Source: Paracoccus sp. MBLB3053 (GTDB lineage: Bacteria; Pseudomonadota; Alphaproteobacteria; Rhodobacterales; Rhodobacteraceae). From it: a stretch of DNA of 64,000 nucleotides. The stretch spans positions 104,501-168,500 of the forward strand of contig NZ_JAVQLW010000005.1 of the NCBI RefSeq assembly GCF_031822435.1, in the 5' to 3' direction. The notes beneath the pieces are model-generated. The model searched no databases. It was not told the DNA's origin and saw nothing but the letters and a program-made list of their open reading frames with translations. Positions 7,133-16,507 of this stretch are shown here, in pieces. Within the stretch, counting starts at the first letter, position 1, and each line of letters begins with the position of its first letter. The translations under genes were made by a program, and so were the position numbers.

Positions 7133-8762
7133 TCAGGCGGTCGTGCCTTCGACCATCTTGGGGAGTGGCTGTAGCGGTTCATAGGTCCCGTTGATGCCGA
7201 GGCGATCCCCCAAGTAGGAGAAGAAGGAGATGCCGAGCTTTTGGCAGGTCTTCATCAACCCGAGCATGATGTCGCTTGCTAAGCGGCCACCGGCGCTCAT
7301 CGTGCCGCCCGCGATCCGGCGCTTGGTGACACAGGCGCGCAGGTCGTTTTCGGAGGCATTGGTGTGGAGCGGGATCTCGGGGCGCTCGAGCAACCTTCAG
7401 CAATTCGCTTTTTCGCCTGTGCAGGCGGGCCAGCAACTGACCCAACTCGTTCTAACGGCTGCGTTGCCCGAAGATGTCGTCGAAAGGTTGAACGAGGACG
7501 GTCCATCCACCGCGGACGGATATTGCCTCCAAAGCTTCAGATCGCGGTCGAGGCACAGATCTCGTCCCGTATCGCCTCCAGCTTGCGCGTCTGCTCAGGT
7601 GTTTTCGGCATCAGCTTCTGCAGCAGCCGCTCGGCATGCACCCAACACAGGGCATGATTGGGAATTCGGAACTGACCGGCATCGTCGGACACGACCACCG
7701 TGTTGCCCATCAGCCCGTGATCGCGAACGGCACCCCAGATCGCGGCCTCGCTGACCTCGCGCACCAGGCTGGGGTCGAAAACATCCTGGCGCAGCCTCAC
7801 CAGGTGATCATACCACGCCATCTGCGAACAGAATGAGGTCTCGGGGTGGCCAGCAAGCCGGGCGATGACGTCCGGCGCAACCTTGCGCTGGCGCATATAG
7901 TCGAGTGCCGCATCGTTGACGATGTAATCTTCGTGGCCTGCCCGCAAAAGCGACAGGAAGTTCAGCCGTGACTTCGAGCGGCCCGTGCGGAACACGCTGA
8001 ACCGCTCGCCGCCGATCTGCGTGGTGATCCCGTCGCGATGGGCATGGCTGGCGCTGATGTAGGGCGCCGGGGCCAGGCCTGTTCGAAGGATGGCCTGATC
8101 CTCCGCCACGAAACTCTCGAGACCCGTGGTCAGGATGCTTGCCAACTGGCGGTTGGAGATCTCCTTCCCGATCCCGTTCAGGATCGAGGTCAGCCGATCC
8201 GTTGTCACCTGGCGCCTTCGGCATGCAGCGCGAGGCAGAACCGGCGCAGGCTGGCGCCAGAACCGCCCAGCAACCCGGCTGGCAAGGGCGCGATGATCGT
8301 GTTGCCCTTTGGTGTCAGCCAGCATTCGCGCCGATAGCGGATAAGCTCGGCCGAAATTGCCAGATCACGAACCAGGATGGTTTCGTATCCCTTGAAGCGC
8401 GAAACCGAGGGCGCAGCTACTGACAGAACCTCCTCGTGGGTGACGCGGTCCTTGTCGCGCTTCGGACCGCGGCGCCGCCGTTGACCTCCGGGCTTGCGCA
8501 CCTCCTGTTCCGTGATCTTGTCCATGCCAGAGGGTTTGAACGGCGGTCGCGGCGGCAGGTTCTTCAGCCGCGCGATCTCGCCGCGCAGATCGTGGTTCTC
8601 GGCCTGCAGACTAATGCGGACAATTTCTGACTTTTCGAGCTCGTCCCGCAACTCGGCCAGCTGAGCCTCGAGGACGCCAAGCCGCTGCGACAGATCAACG
8701 ACGAGCCGAAGCAAGTCATCGGCGCTCGGCGCCTCAAGGGCATCATCCGACGGCTGGCTCAT
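7133..8762 (-). pseudogene. IS66-like transposase, broken by frameshifts
   Basis: The reading frame starts at 8762 with a coiled-coil leader (LRLVVDLSQRLGVLEAQLAEL), a basic linker (KPGGQRRRRGPKRDKDR) and a zinc-finger-like/HTH part. The frame breaks near 8212, where two extra bases separate ALHAEG from the continuation QVTTDRLTSILNGIGKEIS. The middle part (to about 7537) carries VVSDDAGQF and CWVHAERLLQKL, matching the DDE domain of IS66 relatives. After further breaks the C-terminus continues in a third frame with HTNASENDLRACVTKRRI and GLMKTCQKLGISFFSYLGDR, the family's characteristic end. At least three frame disruptions make activity very unlikely. Confidence 0.8.
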
Positions 8763-8803
8763 ACGATTTTGAATCAGACTGTTGTCAGCAGCGAAATACC
8801 TTC

Positions 8804-8826
8804 GCCCGGAAATTTGCTCCAGTTAC
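8804..8826 (-). repeat. Right terminal inverted repeat of the IS66-like element
   Basis: On the minus strand it reads GTAACTGGAGC then AAATTTCCGGGC; it lies 41 bp upstream of the transposase start codon. Confidence 0.7.
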
Positions 8827-9680
8827 TCAATTTCCATCAAATCGGGAAAATTCGACTGACTTCGCGCTTTGGCCCTGCGAACAGCACCGCGTTTGGCGGA
8901 TGCGTTCACGCTTCGATAACATCCGTCGTGCGAAATCTGCAGCGGGGCAGAAGCCCGTTCCGCAGGCCCTGCCTTGCATCTGGCTGTGCCAGGCAGGATC
9001 TGCGCCTTGATCCCCGAAGGCCGCGTCGATCGGGCGATCCGGTTCGGACAGGTATTTTGGCCATGCGGCGGTAAGCTTGGACCAATGGCGCATCGATGGC
9101 TTGTTCGATCAGATCATCGTCCAACTTGCGATGGCCATGGACCCTGCCGCTTGCGGCACCCGGGCCTTTTGCAACGGCGCGGTCGGGCGCCTGTCTTCCG
9201 GGCCCTCTTGTTCACCAGCCCCAGCTGGGCTCCGCTCGTCTGCCCGACCTGCAACCCAATCTCATGGCCGCGCGACGACGGTGGGGCAGGCGCGGGGGCC
9301 GGCGCCGTAACCCGGATGAAGATGGACGATGCCCGATAGAAAGATTGCCGAAAGCGGGCAATCGCCCCCGGCAAACGGCCCCCCGGGCAGCGACGGTCAG
9401 GTTCCGGTCTTGGCGACCGGTGAGGTTGTGGAAGTATCGGCCAGAGAGCCCTGCAAGACCGTCGTCGAATTCCTGCCGTGATCCGTCTGCATGGGCGGAT
9501 CAGATGAATGCAAGGGAAGCGCGAAAGCCCCCGGCGGCGCGGGGTGAAAAGGCAGACGGCCCGGTTCCGATCGAACCCAAGCCGAACGGGCAAGGCGGGC
9601 GGGGGCAGGGGGGACCGCCGGCGGGTCGGGACGGTGACGCAGAACTGTCATGGAAACTTCACTTGGTTTTCGGCCTGTAT
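8827..9680. other. Unassigned 850-bp stretch between IS remnant and arsenate operon
   Basis: No recognisable intact gene. Open frames exist on both strands (for example 8827-9093 and 8906-9124 minus, 9096-9695 plus), but their translations show no motif I recognise and no ribosome binding sites, and they are rich in Arg, Pro and Gly. Its location between an IS remnant and an acquired-looking operon suggests decayed sequence from an earlier insertion or deletion. Confidence 0.4.
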
Positions 9681-9696
9681 TTCATTAATCCATGAA
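9681..9696. promoter_or_regulatory. Candidate ArsR operator directly before the arsRC start
   Basis: TTCAT-TAATCC-ATGAA is a short inverted repeat ending 2 bp before the ATG at 9699, inside an AT-rich island. ArsR/SmtB repressors bind such AT-rich dyads at their own promoters. No Shine-Dalgarno sequence is visible, so the mRNA may be leaderless or the operator may replace the usual site. Confidence 0.5.
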
Positions 9697-9698
9697 TT

Positions 9699-10532
9699 AT
9701 GGAAAAAGAGATACCCGATCAACTTGCCACGCTGGGCCATCCGCAACGGCTTGCCGTCTTTCGCCTGCTCATGCGCCGCTATCCCGATCGCGTCCCGGCG
9801 GGCGAGCTTGCGGCTTCGCTTGGCGTGAAGGCCAGCACCATGTCGACCTATCTTGCCGCGCTTCAACGCGTGGGACTGGTCGCGCAGGAAAGGGCAGGGA
9901 CCTCGCTTCTCTATTCCATCCAGATGGCCGAGGTGCAGCAGATGTTCGGATATCTGTTCACCGATTGCTGCCGTGGCCGACCGGCACTTTGCCTTCCTTC
10001 CAGCACGGGAACCGCTGACATGACCGATCGCAAGTATAACGTCCTTTTCATCTGCACCGGCAATTCGGCGCGTTCGATCTTTGCCGAATCCATCCTGCGC
10101 AAGGTCGCGGGGGACCGGTTCAACGCCTTTTCCGCGGGCACGCGGCCCTATTCGGAACTGAACCCCTTTGCCCTGCAGGTCCTTCAGGACAAGGGGCATG
10201 ACATTTCGAAGCTGCGCGCCAAGAACGTGTCGGAATTCACCGGGCCTGACGCGCCGCATCTGGATTTCGTCTTCACCGTCTGCAACCACGCCGCGAACGA
10301 GGAATGCCCGGCCTGGGAAGGTCAGCCGATCAGCGGCCATTGGGGCATGCCCGACCCGGTCAAGGCCGAGGGGACCAAGGCCGAGATGAGCCTAGCCTTC
10401 CAGCAGGCCTATGGCGCGCTCAAGAACCGCATCGAGGCATTTTCCGCGCTGCCCGTCGGAAGCCTTGACCGCATCGCCCTGCAATCCGCCGTCGACGAGA
10501 TCGCGACTCATTTCCCCGAGGAAACCGCATGA
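9699..10532 (+). CDS. ArsR-ArsC fusion: arsenic-responsive repressor plus arsenate reductase
   Basis: 277 residues in two domains. Residues 1-100 form an ArsR/SmtB winged helix ([21 protein letters not shown] ... [22 protein letters not shown]), ending with a Cys-rich segment [10 protein letters not shown] that could bind As(III). Residues 110-277 form a low-molecular-weight-phosphatase type arsenate reductase with the active-site loop C119-TGNSA-R125 and a downstream MPDP motif with the general-acid Asp. Separate arsR and arsC genes are usual; here they are one frame. Met108 precedes the reductase domain and could serve as an internal start. The gene overlaps the next by 4 bp (ATGA). Confidence 0.9.
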   Translation: MEKEIPDQLATLGHPQRLAVFRLLMRRYPDRVPAGELAASLGVKASTMSTYLAALQRVGLVAQERAGTSLLYSIQMAEVQQMFGYLFTDCCRGRPALCLPSSTGTADMTDRKYNVLFICTGNSARSIFAESILRKVAGDRFNAFSAGTRPYSELNPFALQVLQDKGHDISKLRAKNVSEFTGPDAPHLDFVFTVCNHAANEECPAWEGQPISGHWGMPDPVKAEGTKAEMSLAFQQAYGALKNRIEAFSALPVGSLDRIALQSAVDEIATHFPEETA

Positions 10533-11527
10533 CCACCTATGCGCTGAATGGCCTTGGCCGGATCGGCAAGCTTGCGCTGAAGCCGCTTCTGGAGAGCAGA
10601 GCCGAGATTGCCTGGATCAACGATGCCGTGGGCGATCCCGAGATGCATGCGCATCTGCTGGAATTCGACACCGTGCATGGCCGCTGGGATGCGGAATTCG
10701 GCCATGACGCGTCAGGCATCAGCATCGCCGGAACCCGGCTGCCCTTCATTGGCACCAGCGACCTTGCGGCGCTGCCGCTGGAGGGTGTCGATGTGGTCAT
10801 CGACTGCACGGGTGTCTTCAAGTCCGAGGCGAAGCTTGCGCCCTATTTCGCGGCCGGGGTGAAGAAGGTCGTGGTCTCGGCCCCGGTCAAGGACGGGCCG
10901 ACCGCGAACATCGTCTATGGCGTCAACCAGGACAGCTATGACGCGGAACGCGACCGGATCATCACGGCGGCGTCCTGCACGACGAACTGCCTCGCCCCGG
11001 TGGTGAAGGTGATCCACGAGAGCCTGGGGATCAGGCACGGATCGATCACCACGATCCATGATGTCACGAATACCCAGACCATCGTCGACCGCCCCGCCAA
11101 GGACCTGCGCCGGGCGCGCTCGGCGCTGAATTCGCTGATCCCGACCACCACGGGTTCGGCCACCGCGATCACGCTGATCTATCCCGAGCTCAAGGGTCGC
11201 CTGAACGGTCATGCCGTGCGGGTGCCGCTGCTGAATGCCTCGCTGACCGATTGCGTCTTCGAGGTCGCGCGCGAAACCACGGCGGAAGAGGTGAACGCGC
11301 TTTTCAAGGCCGCCGCCGAAGGCCCGCTGCTGGGCATCCTTGGCTACGAGGAGCGGCCGCTGGTTTCGGCCGATTATACCAACGACCCGCGCTCTTCGAT
11401 CGTCGATGCCCCATCGACCATGGTGGTGAACGGGACGCAGGTGAAGGTCTATGCCTGGTATGACAACGAATTCGGCTATGCCCATCGGCTGGTCGATGTC
11501 GCGCTGATGGTCGGGGCTTCGCTGTGA
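10529..11527 (+). CDS. gap: Glyceraldehyde-3-phosphate dehydrogenase of the ars operon
   Basis: 332 residues, a complete GAPDH with the N-terminal Rossmann start [11 protein letters not shown], the catalytic SCTTNC motif (Cys150) and the C-terminal [14 protein letters not shown] motif. In ars operons with arsJ, this enzyme joins arsenate instead of phosphate to glyceraldehyde 3-phosphate, forming 1-arseno-3-phosphoglycerate that ArsJ exports. It overlaps arsRC and arsJ by 4 bp each, so the three genes are translated together. Its dedicated role is inferred from this context; it could also act in central metabolism. Confidence 0.9.
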   Translation: MTTYALNGLGRIGKLALKPLLESRAEIAWINDAVGDPEMHAHLLEFDTVHGRWDAEFGHDASGISIAGTRLPFIGTSDLAALPLEGVDVVIDCTGVFKSEAKLAPYFAAGVKKVVVSAPVKDGPTANIVYGVNQDSYDAERDRIITAASCTTNCLAPVVKVIHESLGIRHGSITTIHDVTNTQTIVDRPAKDLRRARSALNSLIPTTTGSATAITLIYPELKGRLNGHAVRVPLLNASLTDCVFEVARETTAEEVNALFKAAAEGPLLGILGYEERPLVSADYTNDPRSSIVDAPSTMVVNGTQVKVYAWYDNEFGYAHRLVDVALMVGASL

Positions 11528-12789
11528 GCACGCGTCCCGAGGGCCTGTCGGCCTATGCCGCCGTCACTGCCGCCTATTGGGCCTTCATGCTGACCGATGG
11601 CGCGCTGCGGATGCTGGTGCTGCTGCATTTCCACCGGCTGGGCTTTTCGCCGGTGCAGCTGGCCTACCTGTTCATCCTCTACGAGATCGCGGGGATGGTG
11701 ACGAACCTTGCCGCGGGCTGGATCGCCGCGCGCTTCGGGCTGACCTCGACGCTTTATGCGGGGCTGGGGCTGCAGGTCGCGGCCCTGCTGGCGCTGACCC
11801 AGCTTGACCCGGGCTGGGCGGTTGGCGCTTCGGTCGCCTTCGTGATGTGCGTGCAGGGGGCAAGCGGCGTGGCCAAGGACCTGGCCAAGATGTCGTCGAA
11901 ATCGGCCGTCAAGCTTCTGGCCCCGGCCGAGGGCGGGGGACTGTTCCGCTGGGTCGCCGTGCTGACCGGGTCGAAGAATGCGGTGAAGGGCCTGGGCTTC
12001 CTTCTGGGCGCGGCATTGCTGGCGGTGCTGGGCTTTACCTGGTCGGTGCTGGTCATGGCCCTGGTCTTGTCCGTGATCCTGGTCGCGGTGGCGCTGTTCA
12101 TGCCCGCCGGCCTGCCAAGGGGACGCAAGGGCGCGAAGTTTTCCGAGGTCTTTTCGAAATCGGCCAATGTGAACTGGCTTTCGGCGGCGCGGGTCTTCCT
12201 GTTCGGGGCGCGCGATGTCTGGTTCGTGGTGGGCATCCCGATCTATTTCTATGCCGTTCTGTCGGACGGGACCGAGGCGGGCAACCGCGCGGCCTTCTTC
12301 ATGATCGGCAGCTTCATGGCGGTCTGGGTGATCCTTTACGGCATCGTCCAGGCCAATGCCCCGAAGATCCTTCGGGCGGCGAGCCGCCCCGAGGCAGAAC
12401 TGATCCGGGCCGCGCGGGGCTGGGCGGGCGCGCTGTTCGTGGTTCCCGCCGCGCTGACGGTGGCGACGCTGCTGTCGCCCGGCCCGCAGCCCTGGCTGAC
12501 CGCAACGCTGGTCGCGGGGCTTTTGGTCTTTGGCGCGATCTTCGCGGTGAACTCGTCGCTGCATTCCTATCTGATCCTCGCCTTCACGAAGACCGAGCGG
12601 GTCACGATGGATGTGGGCTTCTATTACATGGCCAATGCGGCGGGGCGGTTGATCGGCACGCTGCTGTCGGGCCTGACCTATCAGGTCGGAGGGTTGCCCC
12701 TGGTCCTGGGGACGGCCGCAATCATGGTTGCGCTGTCGGCGCTGATCTCGGGCCGGCTGAGCGACGAGGCGGTCGGCACGGCGGCCTGA
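11524..12789 (+). CDS. arsJ: ArsJ, organoarsenical (1-arseno-3-phosphoglycerate) efflux permease
   Basis: 421 residues, major facilitator superfamily with about 11-12 hydrophobic helices. The N-terminal [20 protein letters not shown] and the [16 protein letters not shown] loop are typical of ArsJ. The start is GTG at 11524, overlapping the gap stop codon (GTGA). Together with the GAPDH it confers arsenate resistance: the arseno-sugar is expelled and breaks down outside to arsenate. It ends 43 bp before a convergent gene. Confidence 0.9.
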   Translation: MSTRPEGLSAYAAVTAAYWAFMLTDGALRMLVLLHFHRLGFSPVQLAYLFILYEIAGMVTNLAAGWIAARFGLTSTLYAGLGLQVAALLALTQLDPGWAVGASVAFVMCVQGASGVAKDLAKMSSKSAVKLLAPAEGGGLFRWVAVLTGSKNAVKGLGFLLGAALLAVLGFTWSVLVMALVLSVILVAVALFMPAGLPRGRKGAKFSEVFSKSANVNWLSAARVFLFGARDVWFVVGIPIYFYAVLSDGTEAGNRAAFFMIGSFMAVWVILYGIVQANAPKILRAASRPEAELIRAARGWAGALFVVPAALTVATLLSPGPQPWLTATLVAGLLVFGAIFAVNSSLHSYLILAFTKTERVTMDVGFYYMANAAGRLIGTLLSGLTYQVGGLPLVLGTAAIMVALSALISGRLSDEAVGTAA

Positions 12790-12832
12790 GGCCATCGCGG
12801 CGGCGCTGGCGGGGCGGGGCGCGCCCGCGCGC

Positions 12833-13336
12833 CTACCGGCCGGTCAGGTTTTCGATCGGTCGCGGCGGAACGGGCTGGGTGACGAGGTAATTCTTGCGCC
12901 GTTCGTAAAAGGCGTTGCCGCCAGCCACGAGAACGTAATGCATGTTGTCATAGCCGAAGCGGTGGCTCGCGGCATGGAAGAACATCGCATCACCGATCAT
13001 CGGGTGGCGTTCGCCGCGCAGGACGGCCCGCGCCGAGTCCCGGACGAGGGGCATGGATTTCTTGTCCATCTTGCGTCGCATGATCCCGGGGGCGAACTGT
13101 CCCTTTTGCGCCACGACCGCGCAGACCGAATTCGGATAGCGGCTGGATTCGACGCGGTTCATCACCACGCTGCCGACCGCGATCATGCCGTCCCGGCTGG
13201 ATCGGTTGGATTCGAAATACATGGCGCGCTCCATGCATTCGAGTGCCGAGTGGCGGCCCGGCATGCCGCAACCCGCCATGACCAGGACAGCCGAGAGGCC
13301 GGCCGCGATCCGCAGCTTCGATATCGTCGATTTCAT
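12833..13336 (-). CDS. SleB-like cell wall hydrolase lipoprotein
   Basis: 167 residues. The N-terminus is a lipoprotein signal with lipobox VMAGC. The remainder is a Hydrolase_2 (SleB/CwlJ) domain: ALECMERAMYFESNRSSRDG with the catalytic-type Glu, VGSVVMNRVESSRYPNSVC and GQFAPG, ending with DAMFFHAASHRFGY. Family members cleave peptidoglycan (lytic transglycosylase or amidase); in Gram-negative bacteria they are thought to act in envelope remodelling. The gene converges with arsJ and is not part of that operon. Confidence 0.85.
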   Translation of the reverse strand: MKSTISKLRIAAGLSAVLVMAGCGMPGRHSALECMERAMYFESNRSSRDGMIAVGSVVMNRVESSRYPNSVCAVVAQKGQFAPGIMRRKMDKKSMPLVRDSARAVLRGERHPMIGDAMFFHAASHRFGYDNMHYVLVAGGNAFYERRKNYLVTQPVPPRPIENLTGR

Positions 13337-13521
13337 GTCCTGCCCCTGCCCGCGCCGTTCCGGCCTTGGTGGTTATGGGCATCAGGTTAGCAAGCGGCGG
13401 GGCTTCGCTTCAACCGTGCATTGCGGGCCGGGCCATTCGACCAAGCGCCGAGGCGCCCGGTTCAGCGGGGGGATGCGGGGCGCGGCGGATTTCGGCCTGC
13501 CGCGCCTTCGCTGTTCGCGTT

Positions 13522-13953
13522 TCAGGATGGCGCCTTCTCGACGGTGAGATGGGGCTTTCCGTCCGAAGTCTTGCGCTGCGAACGGCCGGTTTCGTCGATC
13601 GTGCCCCGGATCTGGTGGCGCAGGTTCGAGAAGCTCTCGAACCGGACTGTGTCGACGGGCCGATCCAGCCGGATCTCGACCTGGCGGTGTCCGGTCGGGC
13701 CGGAAAGCGCAATGATGCGCCCGCTATAGTCCTGCCCGAGATAGCAACCCCTGACCCGGTCGCCCAAGCTGAGTTCGGGCGGGGCGTTGCGCTGGCCAAG
13801 CCGGGCGTGAAGGGTGTTCCAGTCCCGCGCGCCATGCTGGCGGGCAACAAGCTCAAGCGCCTGGGCATGGCTGATCGGCCTGCCTTGGGCCTGTAGTGCC
13901 GCGCGCAGGGCCCTGGCCTGCGCCTTGGCGCCTTCGACGGAAAGCTGGCTCAT
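13522..13953 (-). CDS. Glyoxalase-superfamily (Glyoxalase_8-like) protein
   Basis: 143 residues from the ATG at 13953 (MSQLSVEGAKAQ); upstream codons to 14007 look like leader. The N-terminal 60 residues (QARALRAALQAQGRPISHAQALELVARQHGARDWNTLHARLG) are the short helical unit often annotated as a glyoxalase-superfamily protein. The C-terminal 80 residues are beta-rich (LGDRVRGCYLGQDYSGRI ... RPVDTVRFESF). No metal or substrate residues can be assigned, so the activity is unknown. Confidence 0.6.
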   Translation of the reverse strand: MSQLSVEGAKAQARALRAALQAQGRPISHAQALELVARQHGARDWNTLHARLGQRNAPPELSLGDRVRGCYLGQDYSGRIIALSGPTGHRQVEIRLDRPVDTVRFESFSNLRHQIRGTIDETGRSQRKTSDGKPHLTVEKAPS

Positions 13954-14262
13954 CTTGGGCCCCCCTGCACGAGCCTTGCGGCCGATGGGCGAAATGGGGC
14001 GGACCACCTGCCGAAAGCGGCCGGGAATGGTGTTTTCAGGTCGTCAAAAGCGTGCCGTTCGGACATCGATCACTCCTCTGGCGAGGCATTTCATGAGGGA
14101 TGGGAGCCTGCATTGCCCACCTGCGAAATGCTTCGAGGGTGAGATGTCGTCAAATTCCGGGCTTCACCGTGACCATGGTCCGCAGGCGGCAGGTGCCCGG
14201 CACCTTGGCCGATTTCATAGGCGCAAGGGAGCCCGGGGTCAATCCGGCCCGGACGGGGCCGA
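13954..14262. other. Intergenic stretch, nothing recognised
   Basis: About 310 bp between two minus-strand genes. It should carry the promoter of the upstream-facing 13953 gene and the 3' end of the L,D-transpeptidase transcript. I see no clear terminator hairpin or operator. Confidence 0.4.
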
Positions 14263-15255
14263 TCAGGAGGTGAGGATGACGAAATCGCCGCCCGAATCCG
14301 GGGCGGGCCGGTTCGGCAGATCGCTGAGCACGAGCGTGAGGCCCGGATGCAGCGACGAATGCAATTGCGCGCGGAAAGCGTCGGGGATGCGCAGGCGTTC
14401 GAGAACCGAAACCTCGGGCGCAGCGGGCCGGGTCGGGTCGGGGTGATGGGTCACGCCGACCCAGCCCACGCCATTCCCTGTCGTCTCGAGCATCAGGACA
14501 TGTTCACCCAGCGGGCCTTCCCCGACGAGGCTGAAATCCGAACTGGCAGTTTCCCGGCCATTGCGGAACAGGCGGACCCGCCGGTCCGCCGTCGAGGCCA
14601 GCACGGTGGCCACGGGATGGGCCTCGGCCTCGCGCCAGTCGGAAGGGCGCTGCTTGCCGGTGAGGCCAGAGATCACCTTTTCGAGCATGCTTTCCGAACC
14701 GTCGCTCAGCAACCGGCCGGGATGGGTCAGGTGCCAGGAATCCGAATGGCTGCCCGCAATGATGACCGGCGTTCCGACATGGGTCACGCCGTAGAGCTTT
14801 TTCGAGAATGCCATCGGCAGCCGGACGCAGCCATGCGAGGCGGGATAGCCAGGCAGGTTTCCCGCATGCAGTGCAATGCCGTCCCAGGTCAGCCGGTTCA
14901 TGTTCGGCATCGGCGCGTCGTTATAGGTCGATGACCTGTGATCCCTGTCCTTTTGCAGGATCGTGAAGACCCCGGTCGGGGTTTCATGGCCCTTCTTGCC
15001 GGTCGAACAGGTGGATACCCCGATCCGGATGCCGTTGCGATAGACATGGACGCGCTGCTCGGGCAGGGACACGATCACGGCCACGCCTCCCTGGGGAGCG
15101 TTTTCGGGGTGCCAGGTGAATTCCCCCGGCTTCAGGTTGTCGGCGTCGATGACCACCTGTCCGACGGCTGCGCCCGCCACGATCCCGAGCCCCGCGCCCA
15201 GACCCGTCGCCATGCCGGCCAGCATCTTCCGCCGATTGATCGAAATCCGTTCCAT
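14263..15255 (-). CDS. L,D-transpeptidase (YkuD), Tat/Sec exported
   Basis: 330 residues from the ATG at 15255, which has GGGGGCAG just upstream. The N-terminus (RISINRRKMLAGMATGLGAG) looks like a twin-arginine-type or Sec signal. The YkuD domain lies at about residues 55-165 with HAGNLPGYPASHGCVRLP and active-site Cys143. Such enzymes make 3-3 peptidoglycan cross-links or attach proteins to peptidoglycan. A C-terminal extension of about 160 residues (TVLASTADRRVRLFRNGRE ...) is unusual in length and may be a second beta-domain. The gene is monocistronic by context. Confidence 0.85.
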   Translation of the reverse strand: MERISINRRKMLAGMATGLGAGLGIVAGAAVGQVVIDADNLKPGEFTWHPENAPQGGVAVIVSLPEQRVHVYRNGIRIGVSTCSTGKKGHETPTGVFTILQKDRDHRSSTYNDAPMPNMNRLTWDGIALHAGNLPGYPASHGCVRLPMAFSKKLYGVTHVGTPVIIAGSHSDSWHLTHPGRLLSDGSESMLEKVISGLTGKQRPSDWREAEAHPVATVLASTADRRVRLFRNGRETASSDFSLVGEGPLGEHVLMLETTGNGVGWVGVTHHPDPTRPAAPEVSVLERLRIPDAFRAQLHSSLHPGLTLVLSDLPNRPAPDSGGDFVILTS

Positions 15256-15841
15256 GCTCTGCCCCCGTTCGTTTCCGGTGCCGGTCTGGGCCGCTTCCGG
15301 ACATTGAATTTCCCGTTTCCCCACGCGCGCCGGCGGCGGCGCGGGGCTAAGGCCCCCGACGGGTTGTCAAACCCCATCGGGTCTTCGTCACCGCCAGAGC
15401 CTAGCAGCAGAGTTTCAACCCGCCTAGCGACAAGGGCCGCAGGACGCGTGCTGGGGCCTGAACGGGGGGCCTGAAGGGGCCGAATGTGACAGACCGGTCG
15501 CCCCGGCATGGCGGGTCAGGTCGATGCCACGGGCAGGGACCTGCCTTTTGGGACAGGTTCGGCGAATTCCGCCGCCGAACGTCAGCTAGCCGACACTTCC
15601 TTCCCGTCCTCTTGGCTAGAAGGGGGGCATGTTTCCGGATGCGAAAGGATCGGCCGGAAACAGTAACGAGTGGCCGATTTTTACTTGTCCTTTCGTAGAG
15701 CGGGGCGGCTTGTATCGCCCCGCTCTCCATTGCAATCTTTGCCTTCGATCGCTTCGTTCCCCAAGATTCGAGCCGCTTGTGCAAAATCTCCGTCTTCGTG
15801 CCGACCCGTTGCCGCTTGCCTTGATGGGGGATGCCTGAGCG
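15256..15841. other. Intergenic region between L,D-transpeptidase and the Crp/Fnr gene
   Basis: About 585 bp between divergent genes. It contains an 11-bp perfect hairpin (15697-15726, listed separately). Several overlapping open frames on both strands show no motif. The region is less GC-rich than its surroundings from about 15600 to 15800, as expected for promoters, and is large enough to hold a small RNA. Confidence 0.4.
15697..15726. other. Strong hairpin upstream of the Crp/Fnr gene
   Basis: AGAGCGGGGCG (15697-15707) and CGCCCCGCTCT (15716-15726) pair perfectly around the 8-nt loop GCTTGTAT. There is no T-tract on either side, so a classical terminator is doubtful. It lies 115 bp before the regulator's start codon and could be a 5'-UTR structure or part of a small RNA. 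Confidence 0.6.
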
Positions 15842-16507
15842 ATGGATGACCAACCCGGCGGCGCGCATCTGCTGAGCATGGAATTGTTGCAGGGATTGAC
15901 CGAGGCGCAGAAGCGCGCCTTTCTGTCAGACTGCCATAGCCGCACCTATTCCGAGCCGCGGGACATCCTTCTGCAGGGCCAGCCGACCGATCTTTTCTAC
16001 CTGGTCGAACGTGGTCAGGTGGAAGTTGTCTACCTGGACGGGTCGGGCAATTCGATCATCGTCCATATCGCGGGGCCGGGCGAGATCCTGGGCGAGATCG
16101 AGGCGCTTTCAGGCAAGACCTGCGCCGCGTCCTGCCGGGCCTTGCCGAATGCGCGGCTGCTGGCTTGCAACGTCTCGATCCTGCAAAACCATGTTCCGGC
16201 CCAGCAACTGGTCGTCAACCTGGCCGGGCTGCTGCATGACCGGCTGGTCCGGGACAATCGGGTGCGATCGGTCGACAACTTCCTGACGGCGGATCAGCGC
16301 ATCGATCATTATGTCCACCAGTTCACCAGCGAGGGGCAGCCGGAACTGTTCATCAGCCAGGTCTATCTGGCTTCGCTGGCGGGCTGCACGCGGCAGACGG
16401 TGAACCGGCGGCTGCGCTGGCTGCAGGACTGCGGCATCGTCGCGATCAGCCGCGGCAGGATCAGGGTGCTTCGGCGCGATGCGCTGGGGGCTGCGAGCCC
16501 CGACTGA
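15842..16507 (+). CDS. Crp/Fnr family transcriptional regulator
   Basis: 221 residues. Residues 10-125 form the cyclic-nucleotide-binding-type sensor domain (DLFYLVERGQVEVVYLDGSGNS, HIAGPGEILGEIEAL), and residues 145-215 the Crp-type winged helix with recognition helix SLAGCTRQTVNRRLRWLQ. There is no N-terminal Cys cluster of the Fnr type, so it is probably not an iron-sulfur oxygen sensor. The recognition helix is unlike the ExxSR of Fnr or Crp. Its 3' end overlaps the convergent EamA gene by 47 bp. Confidence 0.85.
   Translation: MDDQPGGAHLLSMELLQGLTEAQKRAFLSDCHSRTYSEPRDILLQGQPTDLFYLVERGQVEVVYLDGSGNSIIVHIAGPGEILGEIEALSGKTCAASCRALPNARLLACNVSILQNHVPAQQLVVNLAGLLHDRLVRDNRVRSVDNFLTADQRIDHYVHQFTSEGQPELFISQVYLASLAGCTRQTVNRRLRWLQDCGIVAISRGRIRVLRRDALGAASPD

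Larger units (their letters stand above)
7102..8826 (-). mobile_element. Decayed IS66-like insertion sequence, about 1.7 kb
   Basis: The ends carry imperfect inverted repeats: 7102-7124 and 8804-8826 match at 20 of 23 positions and share ATTTCCGGGC. The right end starts with GTAA, the typical IS66-family terminus; the left end has CTAA. Inside is a single transposase gene broken into three frames. The 8-bp flanks (TGATCTTG left, TCAATTTC right) do not match, so no target duplication is left. The element is therefore old or its flanks were rearranged. Confidence 0.75.

Noticed and set aside
7094..8834. 8-bp target-site duplication around the IS66-like element
   Set aside because: Flanking octamers TGATCTTG and TCAATTTC do not match.
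9692..10018. Alternative start ATG at 9692 for the arsenic regulator
   Set aside because: It is in another frame and gives a translation without motifs; the ATG at 9699 opens the ArsR domain.
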